A stretch of 45,872 nt of DNA from a virus: positions 1 to 45,872 of IMG/VR virus record IMGVR_UViG_3300020202_000106; one strand, written 5' to 3'. The notes beneath the pieces are model-generated. The model ran no database searches and was not told where the DNA came from. It saw only the letters and a list, made by a program, of their open reading frames with translations. A program made the translations under genes and the position numbers. Shown here piece after piece: positions 1 through 6,511 of this stretch; positions within the stretch are counted from its first letter, which is position 1; every line of letters starts with the position of its first letter.

Positions 1-14
1 GTCTCCCCGAGAGG
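1..14. repeat. 14-bp terminal repeat, left copy
   Basis: GTCTCCCCGAGAGG is identical to the last 14 bases of the window (45859-45872). Superimposing the copies leaves a single reading frame running from an ATG at 45845 into the gene ending at 769, which supports circular closure. The repeat is too short to be a typical direct terminal repeat of a phage and may be an assembly overlap. Confidence 0.85.
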
Positions 15-28
15 CGGGGGCGAAGCCG

Positions 29-769
29 ATGGTCTGGCGCAAGACGCGCGGCATGGACCAGTACCTCGCGCGATCGGCAGACCTGGAGTACTACGTGCAG
101 CGCGTCGGACATCGCGAAGGGTGGATCGCAGGCTGGCGCAAGCCCGGCGCCCTCGCATGGCGCGCGATCGGCTCCGGATCGACCGCTCACGCCGCGAGGA
201 AGGTAGCCGAAGGTCATCTCGCCACCTACGTGGAGCACACCGTGTCCGCTGACCATACCCCAGCGTCGCGCCCGCGCTGGTACGATCGCGTGCCGGCGGA
301 CGCCATCCAGCCGGCCGGCATCGAGCACGCAGGCGGATCCCTCCCCGCTCCCGTCTCCTCTACCGGAGAAGGCGCACCGACCTGCCCGGACTGCGGAATC
401 GACTTTCGGAAGTCCAGCGCGTTCGCTATTCACGGCCCTGGCTACTGCGCTCCCGCCACTCCCCCGTCGTCATCCCTCGGGGAGAGCGCGGTGGTAGATG
501 AGTTGCAGCGGGAGAACGCGGAGTGGCGCAGGCTCGTCGCGCGACTCGGGGATCGGTTGGGGTGCCTCTCGTCCGTGTTCCCTGATAGCAACGAACATCT
601 CATTCGCGCTGCCGATCTTCTGACCGACCCCGCCTATCGCGAAGCCGTCGCCGCGTCCTCCGGGTCGGGAACGGGAGAGGTGGCGCCGGATCTCGAGCAA
701 CTCCGGCGCGACATTCGCGCGGCCCGCTCGGTCCCTTCCTCCGAGACGACGGAGGCGGGCGATGCTTGA
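29..769 (+). CDS. early protein with CxxC zinc-finger-like motif; true start lies across the junction
   Basis: No family recognised. The frame is open to the left edge of the window, and after circular closure it begins at ATG 45845, preceded by GGGAGGG. That gives about 260 residues, with 14 added before the ATG at 29. The middle holds CPDCGIDF followed by H and C, a likely C2HC zinc site. The C-terminal third is rich in charged helix (ENAEWRRLVARLGDRL). The gene overlaps the next one by ATG/TGA, and its last codons (SSETTEAGDA) contain a hairpin that carries the next gene's ribosome binding site. It resembles the gene ending at 1963 in linker style (TGEVAP). Confidence 0.75.
   Translation: MVWRKTRGMDQYLARSADLEYYVQRVGHREGWIAGWRKPGALAWRAIGSGSTAHAARKVAEGHLATYVEHTVSADHTPASRPRWYDRVPADAIQPAGIEHAGGSLPAPVSSTGEGAPTCPDCGIDFRKSSAFAIHGPGYCAPATPPSSSLGESAVVDELQRENAEWRRLVARLGDRLGCLSSVFPDSNEHLIRAADLLTDPAYREAVAASSGSGTGEVAPDLEQLRRDIRAARSVPSSETTEAGDA
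738..755 (+). promoter_or_regulatory. Shine-Dalgarno hairpin before the gene at 762
   Basis: CCTCCG-AGACGA-CGGAGG forms a perfect 6-bp stem with a 6-nt loop. The 3' arm is the Shine-Dalgarno of the ATG at 762. Exactly the same 18 bases recur at 901-918 before the next start. The hairpin could make initiation depend on ribosomes translating the upstream gene. Confidence 0.6.
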
Positions 770-929
770 AGTCACCTTCCGCAGTCTCCGCGGGACAAGA
801 ATTCGCGTGGTGCGGTTCGACCTCTGGAACGATGACGCCAACGCGCTCTGCGCGGTCACGCACGCGTGGAAGAACAATCAGACGATTATCGGCTCACAGT
901 CCTCCGAGACGACGGAGGGTGGACGATGA
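762..929 (+). CDS. small early protein, 55 aa
   Basis: The frame starts with MLEVTFRSLRG and ends with SSETTEGGR. It is unrecognised. The start overlaps the upstream stop (ATG 762, TGA 767-769) and its own stop overlaps the next start (ATG 926, TGA 927-929). Both starts have a GGAGG at 6-7 nt spacing, so translation is likely despite the short length. A TRIRVVRFDLWND segment suggests a small beta-rich fold. Its C-terminal SSETTE codons are the same 18-bp hairpin as in the upstream gene. Confidence 0.6.
   Translation: MLEVTFRSLRGTRIRVVRFDLWNDDANALCAVTHAWKNNQTIIGSQSSETTEGGR
901..918 (+). promoter_or_regulatory. Shine-Dalgarno hairpin before the gene at 926
   Basis: This is a second identical copy of CCTCCGAGACGACGGAGG (6-bp stem, 6-nt loop). 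Its 3' arm serves as ribosome binding site for the ATG at 926, seven bases further on. Confidence 0.6.
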
Positions 930-1963
930 GCCCATTCGTCTCACGGTGCCCGAAATGCGGCGGCGACCTCGCGCATGAGGTCGACTGCCCCGACATCGAC
1001 GTCATCGCCCCGGAGTACCGCCGCGCCGCCTCCCCGTCTACGGAGGCAGACGGAGGAGCGACGCGGGTCGGCGATCTGCTTCCTGTGTCGGCGTTCCGCG
1101 TCGTCTGCGCCGGCCACGGGTGCGGCGCCGCGGCGCTGGTCGCGAACGCCGGGGACCTGCGCGTCCTCGGGTGGTGGGAGGACACCGAGGACGGCTACGG
1201 CTGGATTTGTCCCGACTGCAATGGGCTCAACCCCGCTCCCGCCTTCCCGTCCCTGGTGTTCGACGGGACGACGGGGAAGGTGGCTCCGGCGTCGCCATCG
1301 CCCGAGATGCAGCAGCGCGAGCGCGAATTGGAGGACCTGCTACGAAAGCATGTCCGTCAGGCGGAAGCCGCCGCCTCCCGCGTCGGAGAGCCGTCAGGGG
1401 TGCCGCGCTACGACTTCAATAGCCGCGAGGAGGGCTGGTGGAAGGAGGGTGCATGGGTCCGAGCCGCCGACTTCGACCGGATCGCCGCCGCTCACGTCGG
1501 AGAGGGAACGACGGGACATGTCCGTCGGGCAGAAGCCGCCGCCCCCCGCGTCGGAGAGCCGTCAGGGGTGGACGAAGCACGTGAGGAACTGGACGCGGAG
1601 AACGCCGAACTGTTCGCGAAGGTCGAGGAGTTGGAGGAGTGGCAGCGGGAGGTGTGCGAGGCGCTGACCTGCGATGGCGACGAGGGACCGCTGTGGGCCG
1701 AGTTCGCTCTCAAGCGCATCCACGAACTGCGCTTCGGATCTGCCGCTCACCCCGGAGCGGGAACGACGGGAACGGGAGACGCCGAGGAGACCGTAGCGGC
1801 GCTGTTGTTCGCCGCGGATCTGTGCGAGGACCACGGATCGGTGGACGACCTGTTCACGGACGATTTCGGCGTCGCCAACCGGAAGCGGCGGGCCGCCCTT
1901 CTGCGCGCTCTCGCCGCCCGCGCTGCCGGTTCGCTCCCACCCTCACAGACGGAGGGACGGTAG
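926..1963 (+). CDS. mosaic early protein with zinc ribbon and coiled coil
   Basis: About 345 residues, of unknown function. The start at 926 is chosen because it overlaps the upstream stop and has GGAGG at 914-918; the frame is open further upstream, but those codons lie inside the previous gene. The N-terminus has CPKCGG and a later C; a second cysteine cluster (CAGHGC and CPDCNG) follows. A coiled coil (residues about 215-245, ELDAENAELFAKVEELEEW) lies further on. Two in-frame copies of a 54-bp segment encode RVGEPSGV, and GTTG-type linkers recur, so the gene looks assembled from smaller pieces. It ends 9 bp before the end of the convergent repressor gene. Confidence 0.75.
   Translation: MSPFVSRCPKCGGDLAHEVDCPDIDVIAPEYRRAASPSTEADGGATRVGDLLPVSAFRVVCAGHGCGAAALVANAGDLRVLGWWEDTEDGYGWICPDCNGLNPAPAFPSLVFDGTTGKVAPASPSPEMQQRERELEDLLRKHVRQAEAAASRVGEPSGVPRYDFNSREEGWWKEGAWVRAADFDRIAAAHVGEGTTGHVRRAEAAAPRVGEPSGVDEAREELDAENAELFAKVEELEEWQREVCEALTCDGDEGPLWAEFALKRIHELRFGSAAHPGAGTTGTGDAEETVAALLFAADLCEDHGSVDDLFTDDFGVANRKRRAALLRALAARAAGSLPPSQTEGR
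1349..1402 (+). repeat. 54-bp direct repeat, copy 1
   Basis: This segment matches 1517-1570 at 51 of 54 positions by my alignment. The copies are 168 bp apart, in the same reading frame, and encode HVRQAEAAASRVGEPSGV and HVRRAEAAAPRVGEPSGV. Confidence 0.85.
1517..1570 (+). repeat. 54-bp direct repeat, copy 2
   Basis: This is the second copy of the 1349-1402 segment. It is preceded by GGAGAGGGAACGACGGGACATG, which reads like a ribosome binding site plus start codon although it lies inside the open frame; it could be a fossil gene boundary or an internal start. Confidence 0.85.
1940..1956 (+). promoter_or_regulatory. hairpin with Shine-Dalgarno at the end of the upstream gene
   Basis: CCCTC-ACAGACG-GAGGG, a 5-bp stem, is followed by the stop TAG (1961-1963) and an ATG at 1964. 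No confirmed gene begins there, because the frame runs antisense through the Xre repressor, so the ribosome binding site is either orphaned or serves an N-terminally extended form of the gene at 2273. Confidence 0.45.
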
Positions 1964-1972
1964 ATGCCGGAG

Positions 1973-2185
1973 CTACTCGTCCGGGGTGTATTCGAGCAAC
2001 GCCCAGGGCTTTACCCGGAAGTAGCGGGCGAGCTTCTCCAGGGTCGCGGCCTCGATGCGCTCCACGGCCTCGCGCCGGAGCACGCGGTAGGCGACGGGCG
2101 GAGTTATCCCCGCTCCCGCCGCGAGCTGGCTGGCGTTCTCCAGCCCCTTCTTGGCCATGTGCGGCCCGAGGTTCCATCGGATCAT
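1973..2185 (-). CDS. Xre-family HTH repressor
   Basis: A 70-residue protein starting MIRWNLGPHMAKKGL, with a typical Cro/C1 helix-turn-helix (ASQLAAGAGITPPVAYRVLR) and ending LARYFRVKPWALLEYTPDE, like small bacterial Xre regulators. I chose the ATG at 2185 rather than the GTG at 2206 because the family begins M-I/V-R-W-N-L. No Shine-Dalgarno precedes it; a TTGTCA-N17-TACCGT promoter would put transcription start close to the ATG, so the mRNA may be leaderless. It is divergent from the early gene at 2273, and the shared intergenic region carries repeated TAGCGT sites. It probably represses the rightward early promoter and itself. Confidence 0.9.
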   Translation of the reverse strand: MIRWNLGPHMAKKGLENASQLAAGAGITPPVAYRVLRREAVERIEAATLEKLARYFRVKPWALLEYTPDE

Positions 2186-2193
2186 GGAATAAC

Positions 2194-2250
2194 GGTAGCG
2201 TGTCACGCCGGACTTGACAAGGGAGTAACGCTAGCGTATATTCCTAGCGT
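2194..2250 (+). promoter_or_regulatory. divergent early promoter and repressor operator
   Basis: Rightward promoter: TTGACA at 2214-2219, a 17-bp spacer, then TATATT at 2237-2242. ACGCTAGCGT (2228-2237) is a perfect palindrome touching the -10 box. The hexamer TAGCGT occurs at 2196, 2232 and 2245, flanking the promoter. On the minus strand, TTGTCA-N17-TACCGT could drive the repressor gene. Bound repressor would cover the -10 element and block early transcription. Confidence 0.8.
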
Positions 2251-2272
2251 ACCTCAACGGGAGCGGCGAGCG

Positions 2273-2539
2273 ATGGAGCAGTCTGGGGTGGTGACGGCCG
2301 AGCAGTTGAACGCGGTGCTGGCGAATGGCGGGGTCGTGCTGGTCGGGTCCTACACCCGCACCACCCGTTTCGCCCGGCAGCACGCGGGGATGTTCTTCGA
2401 GGGGCGCCACGGACACCTGTGTGTCCGGCGGGGGCGGTCGTCGGATCGGCTCTCGCTGGCGCGCCAGGCAGACGGCAGTCGCGTCCTGCTGGTGAACATC
2501 ATCGTGCACGGCGCCGCCCCCTCCACCTCGGAGGGCTGA
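2273..2539 (+). CDS. first gene of the rightward early operon, 88 aa
   Basis: MEQSGVVTAEQLNAVLANGGVVLVGSYTR begins 24 nt after the predicted transcription start and is preceded by GGGAGCGGCGAGCG, an acceptable ribosome binding site. The fold looks alpha/beta; no family recognised. The same frame is open upstream to 1964, but that part is antisense to the repressor. The last codons (PSTSEG) contain a 6-bp hairpin that holds the next gene's ribosome binding site. As the first gene of the repressor-controlled operon it may have a regulatory or host take-over role, which is inference only. Confidence 0.75.
   Translation: MEQSGVVTAEQLNAVLANGGVVLVGSYTRTTRFARQHAGMFFEGRHGHLCVRRGRSSDRLSLARQADGSRVLLVNIIVHGAAPSTSEG
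2519..2535 (+). promoter_or_regulatory. Shine-Dalgarno hairpin before the gene at 2543
   Basis: CCCTCC-ACCTC-GGAGGG is a 6-bp stem with a 5-nt loop; GGAGGG is the ribosome binding site of the ATG at 2543 (7-nt spacing). Confidence 0.6.
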
Positions 2540-2542
2540 CCG

Positions 2543-2749
2543 ATGTCTGACCACACCATCAACGCCGAGGACGGGGTCATCCCGCAGCCTGCCGCGCCGT
2601 GCTGCGACTGCTGCGACCACCCCTTGGAGCACCTGATCCGGTACGCCCTGGCGCACGATCTCCACCGGCCCAACGGGGTCGGTCCGTCCCTCCGGCAACT
2701 CCTGGAAGAGGGGCTCGAAACGTGGAAGGACGACGGGAGGGTGTTCTGA
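2543..2749 (+). CDS. small cysteine-rich early protein, 68 aa
   Basis: MSDHTINAEDG is followed by a cysteine cluster CCDCCDH near residue 20, which may bind zinc, then a helical stretch (LRQLLEEGLETWKDD). No family recognised. The stop TGA overlaps the next ATG at 2749 (TGATG), and GGGAGGG upstream of that start supports coupled translation. Confidence 0.65.
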   Translation: MSDHTINAEDGVIPQPAAPCCDCCDHPLEHLIRYALAHDLHRPNGVGPSLRQLLEEGLETWKDDGRVF

Positions 2750-2922
2750 TGCCTGAGCACAACGTGAAGGTCGAGGTGGCCGCGGAGCGCGAGCCCATCC
2801 TGGTCCGCAATCGGGTCGTCGTGGCGGAACTGGTCTACGTGAGTGGCCGAGGCGACTACAAGGTCTACGTGCACCAGGGCAAGGTCTACAGCGTCCGGAC
2901 GGAGGTCCCTTCCGATGCCTGA
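2749..2922 (+). CDS. small early protein, 57 aa, MPEHN family member 1
   Basis: MPEHNVKVEVAAEREP followed by a short beta-rich region (RVVVAELVYVSGRGDYKVYV). Unrecognised. Its first 16 bases, together with the preceding base, are identical to the start of the next gene, so the two share a duplicated translation start. It overlaps the next start at 2915. Confidence 0.65.
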   Translation: MPEHNVKVEVAAEREPILVRNRVVVAELVYVSGRGDYKVYVHQGKVYSVRTEVPSDA

Positions 2923-3445
2923 GCACAACGAGTACGCCGAGGTCCAGGCCCGGAAACGCGCCGGGATCGTCGACCCGGCGCCCGACTTCGGCCGGCTGGA
3001 GGTCTGCCCCGAGTGCCGGTCCCTTGACGTCCGGGAGCGGGACGAGATCGCGGCCTACGACGACACGCCCGACACCCGGCTGTCGTTCGAGTGCAACGCG
3101 TGCGGCCATCCGTGGACGCGGGACGCGCTGCCGGTCGAGGTACGGCCGCCGGTCCGCGAGTCGTTGACATCGGCCGCCATCCTCGGCTACGCGAGGAACG
3201 AGGCGGATCTGGCGGAGTTGGGCTACAGCGACTGCACCTACTGGCGGGACAAGGCGGAGGCGCTGGGACTGATCGCGAAGACGGTCCCGGCAACGCCGGA
3301 CGAGGACGACACGCTGCTTCGGCTCCTGCGGGGAACGCTCACGATCACGGAGCAGAAGCGGGAGATCCAGCGGCTGAACGAGGAATGCGAAGCGCTCCGG
3401 CGGGCGGCCGGGATTCCAGAGATTCCGCGGAAGGCCGCGTCATGA
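2915..3445 (+). CDS. zinc-ribbon early protein with C-terminal coiled coil
   Basis: 176 residues beginning MPEHNEYAEVQARKRA. A four-cysteine zinc ribbon (CPEC near residue 30, then CNACGHPW near residue 60) is followed by a middle helical domain and a C-terminal coiled coil (EQKREIQRLNEECEALRRA). The position directly before the Rad52-like gene, overlapping its start, suggests a role in the recombination module, possibly nucleic-acid binding. The start at 2915 is set by the GGAGG at 2903 and the overlap with the upstream stop. Confidence 0.75.
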   Translation: MPEHNEYAEVQARKRAGIVDPAPDFGRLEVCPECRSLDVRERDEIAAYDDTPDTRLSFECNACGHPWTRDALPVEVRPPVRESLTSAAILGYARNEADLAELGYSDCTYWRDKAEALGLIAKTVPATPDEDDTLLRLLRGTLTITEQKREIQRLNEECEALRRAAGIPEIPRKAAS

Positions 3446-3957
3446 GCCGCGCTATCGACTTCGCCAAGCTGGCCGAGCCCTTTGCGTCGACCGACGTTGA
3501 GTGGCGGTTGCAGCGGGCCGGGAAGACCAAGGCCGACAAGATCTACGGGATGGCGCTCGCCTACATCACCAACCGCGCGATCATGGAGCGGTTGGACGCG
3601 GTCTGTGGCCCCGCCAACTGGAAGAACGAGTACGCGACGGGCCCGGGCGGGGGCATTCTCTGCGGGCTGTCGATCCGCGTCGATGGCGAGTGGATCACCA
3701 AGTGGGACGGCGCCGAGAACACCGACATCGAGGCCGTGAAGGGCGGCCTGTCCGGTGCCATGAAGCGCGCCGCGGTCCAGTGGGGCATCGGTCGGTATCT
3801 CTACGACCTGCCCGAAGGCTGGGTCATCATCGCGGACGAGTCGGACAAGGGCGCGCATCGCGGCAAGACCAAGGATGGCGAGTACTTCCGCTGGTACCCG
3901 CCACAGTTGCCGTCGTGGGCACTGCCGAAGGGCGAAGCCGTGGCGAGGCACGCATGA
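3442..3957 (+). CDS. Rad52/Rad22-type single-strand annealing protein
   Basis: 171 residues. The phage Rad52 family anneals complementary single strands during recombination and replication. Diagnostic features are the N-terminal EWRLQRAGKT, AYITNRAIMERLDAVCGPANW, and the conserved GGLSGAMKRAAVQWGIGRYL segment around residues 101-120, which matches the core of Rad52/Rad22 proteins. The length is normal for a phage version lacking the C-terminal half of eukaryotic Rad52. The start ATG overlaps the upstream stop. A RusA-type resolvase occurs at 16 kb, which fits a phage-encoded recombination pathway. Confidence 0.92.
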   Translation: MSRAIDFAKLAEPFASTDVEWRLQRAGKTKADKIYGMALAYITNRAIMERLDAVCGPANWKNEYATGPGGGILCGLSIRVDGEWITKWDGAENTDIEAVKGGLSGAMKRAAVQWGIGRYLYDLPEGWVIIADESDKGAHRGKTKDGEYFRWYPPQLPSWALPKGEAVARHA

Positions 3958-4277
3958 TCGACAAGCGCCTCAACGTCTACGGCGCGGATATCGCCCTCGG
4001 CATGGCGGACCTGCTGCGCTCGTGTCTGATGCGCCTCGCGGGCGCGCCCCCGCTCACGGACGGACCCGATGACGCCGGGGGCGATCCCTGGCAGCAGCCG
4101 AAACAGGTCGCGGACTGGAAAGACTTGTGGGAGTTGGAGGACGACCTCCGCTACCGCATGCACGTCATCGAGCTCCCGAACATGGCATTGCCCGTCCCCG
4201 CTGGCCCGGTGTCCCCTGGCACCACCACCGATTCGGCACGTCAGCCGACGGCGCGTCAGCACCAGCGGGGCGGGTAG
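3954..4277 (+). CDS. conserved phage protein, 107 aa, unknown function
   Basis: MIDKRLNVYGADIALGMADL starts an alpha-helical N-terminus, followed by an acidic linker and a low-complexity proline/threonine tail. It overlaps the stop of the Rad52 gene, so the two are probably translated together. No family recognised. Confidence 0.65.
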   Translation: MIDKRLNVYGADIALGMADLLRSCLMRLAGAPPLTDGPDDAGGDPWQQPKQVADWKDLWELEDDLRYRMHVIELPNMALPVPAGPVSPGTTTDSARQPTARQHQRGG

Positions 4278-4301
4278 CCCTCACATCAAACGAGAACGAA
4301 C

Positions 4302-4733
4302 ATGGGAACTAGAGCAGACTTTTACGTAGGCCGTGGCGCGAGCGCTGAGTGGATCGGCTCCATCGCCTGGGACGGCTACCCCGTGGGGATCACGACGAAG
4401 GCCGACAAGCCAATCATCCTCGCGGCGACAACCGAGGCGGACTACCGCGAGCAGCTCGCGCGGTTTCTCGCCGAGCGCACGGACGCGACGCTACCGGCGC
4501 GCGGCTGGCCGTGGCCCTGGAACGACTCGGGAACGACGGACTACGCCTATGCCTTCGACGATGGGAAGGTGTACGCCTCATGCTTCCGTAGTCCGTGGTG
4601 GGTCGCGACGGACGAGCAGCCGGACGATCCGGACGAGATCGCTGGCCCGCGCCCCGTCTTCCCGCAGATGAAGACGGATCATGCCGCCCCCGCTGGCGAC
4701 GGAAGATCCGGCATCATGGTCTTCGGCGTTTAG
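4302..4733 (+). CDS. conserved phage protein (MGTRADFYVGRG family)
   Basis: 143 residues. The opening MGTRADFYVGRGASAEWIGSIAWDGYP is a recurrent phage and prophage protein start that I recognise, but without an assigned function. The protein is tryptophan-rich (RGWPWPWND) and has YAYAFDDGKVYAS in the middle. The start has no clear Shine-Dalgarno; the leader is ACGAGAACGAAC, unlike the GGAGG-led genes to the left. Confidence 0.75.
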   Translation: MGTRADFYVGRGASAEWIGSIAWDGYPVGITTKADKPIILAATTEADYREQLARFLAERTDATLPARGWPWPWNDSGTTDYAYAFDDGKVYASCFRSPWWVATDEQPDDPDEIAGPRPVFPQMKTDHAAPAGDGRSGIMVFGV

Positions 4734-4779
4734 CCATCCCCCTTCCCTCCCCATCCCCCGACAGGTACCGAGACGAGAT

Positions 4780-4947
4780 ATGAGCATCTACGACGATATG
4801 CGCGACATCGCCGACGTTCAGGCGGCGCGACTGCCCGACGATTTGGTAGTGGCTATCCGGACGGCGCGGCGCCTCGGCTTTGACGTCGTTGTTGTATTCG
4901 ACGAGGAGGATGACGGCTCGGAAGTGGTGAGTTTCGGCGCCTGTTAG
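4780..4947 (+). CDS. small acidic protein, 55 aa
   Basis: MSIYDDMRDIADVQAARLPDD, then helix and a short beta strand (FDVVVVFDEEDD). Unrecognised. It lies after a C-rich leader with a weak ribosome binding site (GAGACGAG). Codon use matches its neighbours. Confidence 0.55.
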   Translation: MSIYDDMRDIADVQAARLPDDLVVAIRTARRLGFDVVVVFDEEDDGSEVVSFGAC

Positions 4948-4967
4948 ATCGACGGCGCCGAGTAGCC

Positions 4968-5315
4968 ATGTCCACCCCCCGCCGATCGGTGACACCGAAG
5001 CAGAAGGGAACGACGTTGGCCGAGCGTATCGCGGCGCTGGAGAGTCGCCTCGCGATCCGTCCGACACGCCACGAGATGAGCGACTACGTCCGGGCGCAGC
5101 TCGACTTCCGCGAGGAGAGAAACCGCCTCGTTCGCGTGCGCTTCGTGGAGCGCACCGACCCGCTTCCTCCGCCTCCGGTCCCCCGCTGGCGCCGCCTCTG
5201 GGACTGGTACGTGGGCCTGTGGACCCGCACGGATCTCGCCGGCTTCGCCGCGGGTGTTGTACATGGCGCCCTTCTCGTCGCCGTCGTCGTTCTCGTTGAT
5301 CTCCTCACCCGCTAG
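4968..5315 (+). CDS. C-terminally anchored membrane protein with coiled coil
   Basis: 115 residues. A charged helical N-terminal part (ERIAALESRLAIR, ERNRLVRVRFVER) is followed by a proline hinge (PLPPPPVP) and one C-terminal transmembrane helix (GFAAGVVHGALLVAVVVLVD). The topology suggests a tail-anchored inner-membrane protein with a cytoplasmic domain. Function unknown. Confidence 0.65.
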   Translation: MSTPRRSVTPKQKGTTLAERIAALESRLAIRPTRHEMSDYVRAQLDFREERNRLVRVRFVERTDPLPPPPVPRWRRLWDWYVGLWTRTDLAGFAAGVVHGALLVAVVVLVDLLTR

Positions 5316-5322
5316 CCGCTCT

Positions 5323-5338
5323 CCCCGAGAGATCCCCC
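5323..5338 (+). repeat. CCCCGAGAGATCCCCC leader repeat, copy 1
   Basis: This 16-bp sequence lies in the leader of the ParB-like gene and recurs exactly at 6239-6254. A 15-base variant, CCCCGAAAATCCCCC, lies before the gene at 43355. Both adjoining starts lack a clear Shine-Dalgarno. Confidence 0.6.
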
Positions 5339-5358
5339 AAACCCCCAACGCCAACACC

Positions 5359-6228
5359 ATGAGCAACAACGGCAGTCTCACGATCAAAGTGGAAACCATC
5401 ACTCCCGACGACGCTGCCCGGATGCTCGGAACGATGGTGGGCAACCGCTCGCTTCGGCAGACCGCCGTGCGGCGATACGCGCGGGAGATGGTCGCCGGGA
5501 AGTGGCTGCTCAACGGGGAGGCCATCAAGATCGACCGCGCCGGCCGACTCATCGACGGCCAGCACCGCATGAGCGCGGTTCTCGTCGCGAAGGTACCCGT
5601 ACAGATGCATGTCGTACGGGGCGTTGATCCCGACGCGATGGCGACACTAGACACAGGTGTCGGCCGCTCGTTTTACGACTCACGCGTCATTGCGGGTCGG
5701 TCCGAGCACCGCGGGTGCGGCCCGATCGCCCGGTGGTGGTACCAGTATGCGCTCTCGTCCATCAACGGGAAGGCCGTCGCGACGCACCAGGAGTTAGCCG
5801 CGATCGTGGACGCGCACCCGCAGATCCTCACGAGCGCCGAATTCATCGGCCGCCTCAAGGTCGTCCGGCATCGCTGCACGCCCGGCGTCCAGGGCTTTGT
5901 CCACTCCTACGCGGCCGAGAAGTACGACCGGGAGATGGCCGACACGTTCATGCAGGATCTGAACGACGGTGCCGGGCTGGCGCAGACGAGCCCCATCTTC
6001 GTTCTCCGCCGTCGGCTGGTGGACGACATCGGGAAGAACCGCCTCGACCCAACGTACGTCCTCGCCATCACGATCAAGGCGTGGAACGCATGGATCAACG
6101 GCGACAAGCTCCAAACCATTACTTGGCGCAGCGGTGGCACGAAGCCCGAGGACTTCCCGCGCTTCGACATCGATACGGCCAAGCGCAAGACGTTCCGCAA
6201 CCGCGGGCTCGCGCTGAAACGCGCCTGA
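5359..6228 (+). CDS. ParB-like / sulfiredoxin-fold phage protein
   Basis: 289 residues. The N-terminal domain has the ParB-type layout: ITPDDAARMLGTM, NRSLRQTAVRRYAREM, KWLLNGEAIKID, then RLIDGQHRMSAVL (DGQHR motif near residue 65). Phage proteins of this kind are annotated as ParB-like nuclease or DNA-binding proteins. The C-terminal half is helical and lacks an obvious ParB HTH, so plasmid-style partition is unlikely. The start at 5359 is chosen because the family motif begins soon after; the leader is C-rich and lacks a Shine-Dalgarno. Confidence 0.75.
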   Translation: MSNNGSLTIKVETITPDDAARMLGTMVGNRSLRQTAVRRYAREMVAGKWLLNGEAIKIDRAGRLIDGQHRMSAVLVAKVPVQMHVVRGVDPDAMATLDTGVGRSFYDSRVIAGRSEHRGCGPIARWWYQYALSSINGKAVATHQELAAIVDAHPQILTSAEFIGRLKVVRHRCTPGVQGFVHSYAAEKYDREMADTFMQDLNDGAGLAQTSPIFVLRRRLVDDIGKNRLDPTYVLAITIKAWNAWINGDKLQTITWRSGGTKPEDFPRFDIDTAKRKTFRNRGLALKRA

Positions 6229-6238
6229 TTCGCCTGAC

Positions 6239-6254
6239 CCCCGAGAGATCCCCC
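6239..6254 (+). repeat. CCCCGAGAGATCCCCC leader repeat, copy 2
   Basis: Exact copy of 5323-5338, in the leader of the excisionase-like gene. Confidence 0.6.
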
Positions 6255-6283
6255 GAGCCCCGCCATGCCGGACACCCGCCCCA

Positions 6284-6511
6284 ATGGATAGAGCCGAACG
6301 CGATGCGCTCCGACGTGCCGTGATTGCTGGTCCGGGGGATTGTATCCTCGAACCTGCCGAGGCCGCGGCCATCATGGGCGTCTCCGAGCGCTGGCTACGG
6401 GACTCGGATGTCCCACGGGCGCCGAACGTCGCCGGGCCGAAGTACCTCAAGTCGCAGTGCATCGCCTACGTCGAAGTCCGTCTCACCCATCGCGTCCTGA
6501 AATCCGCATGA
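6284..6511 (+). CDS. xis: excisionase-like HTH protein
   Basis: 75 residues with a winged-HTH/MerR-like segment (EPAEAAAIMGVSERWLRDSDVP) and a basic C-terminus (YLKSQCIAYVEVRLTHRV), the layout of small recombination directionality factors. It ends inside the integrase start (ATGA at 6508), so the two are co-translated. It probably binds near attP and biases the integrase toward excision; that role is inferred from size, fold and position. Confidence 0.65.
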   Translation: MDRAERDALRRAVIAGPGDCILEPAEAAAIMGVSERWLRDSDVPRAPNVAGPKYLKSQCIAYVEVRLTHRVLKSA

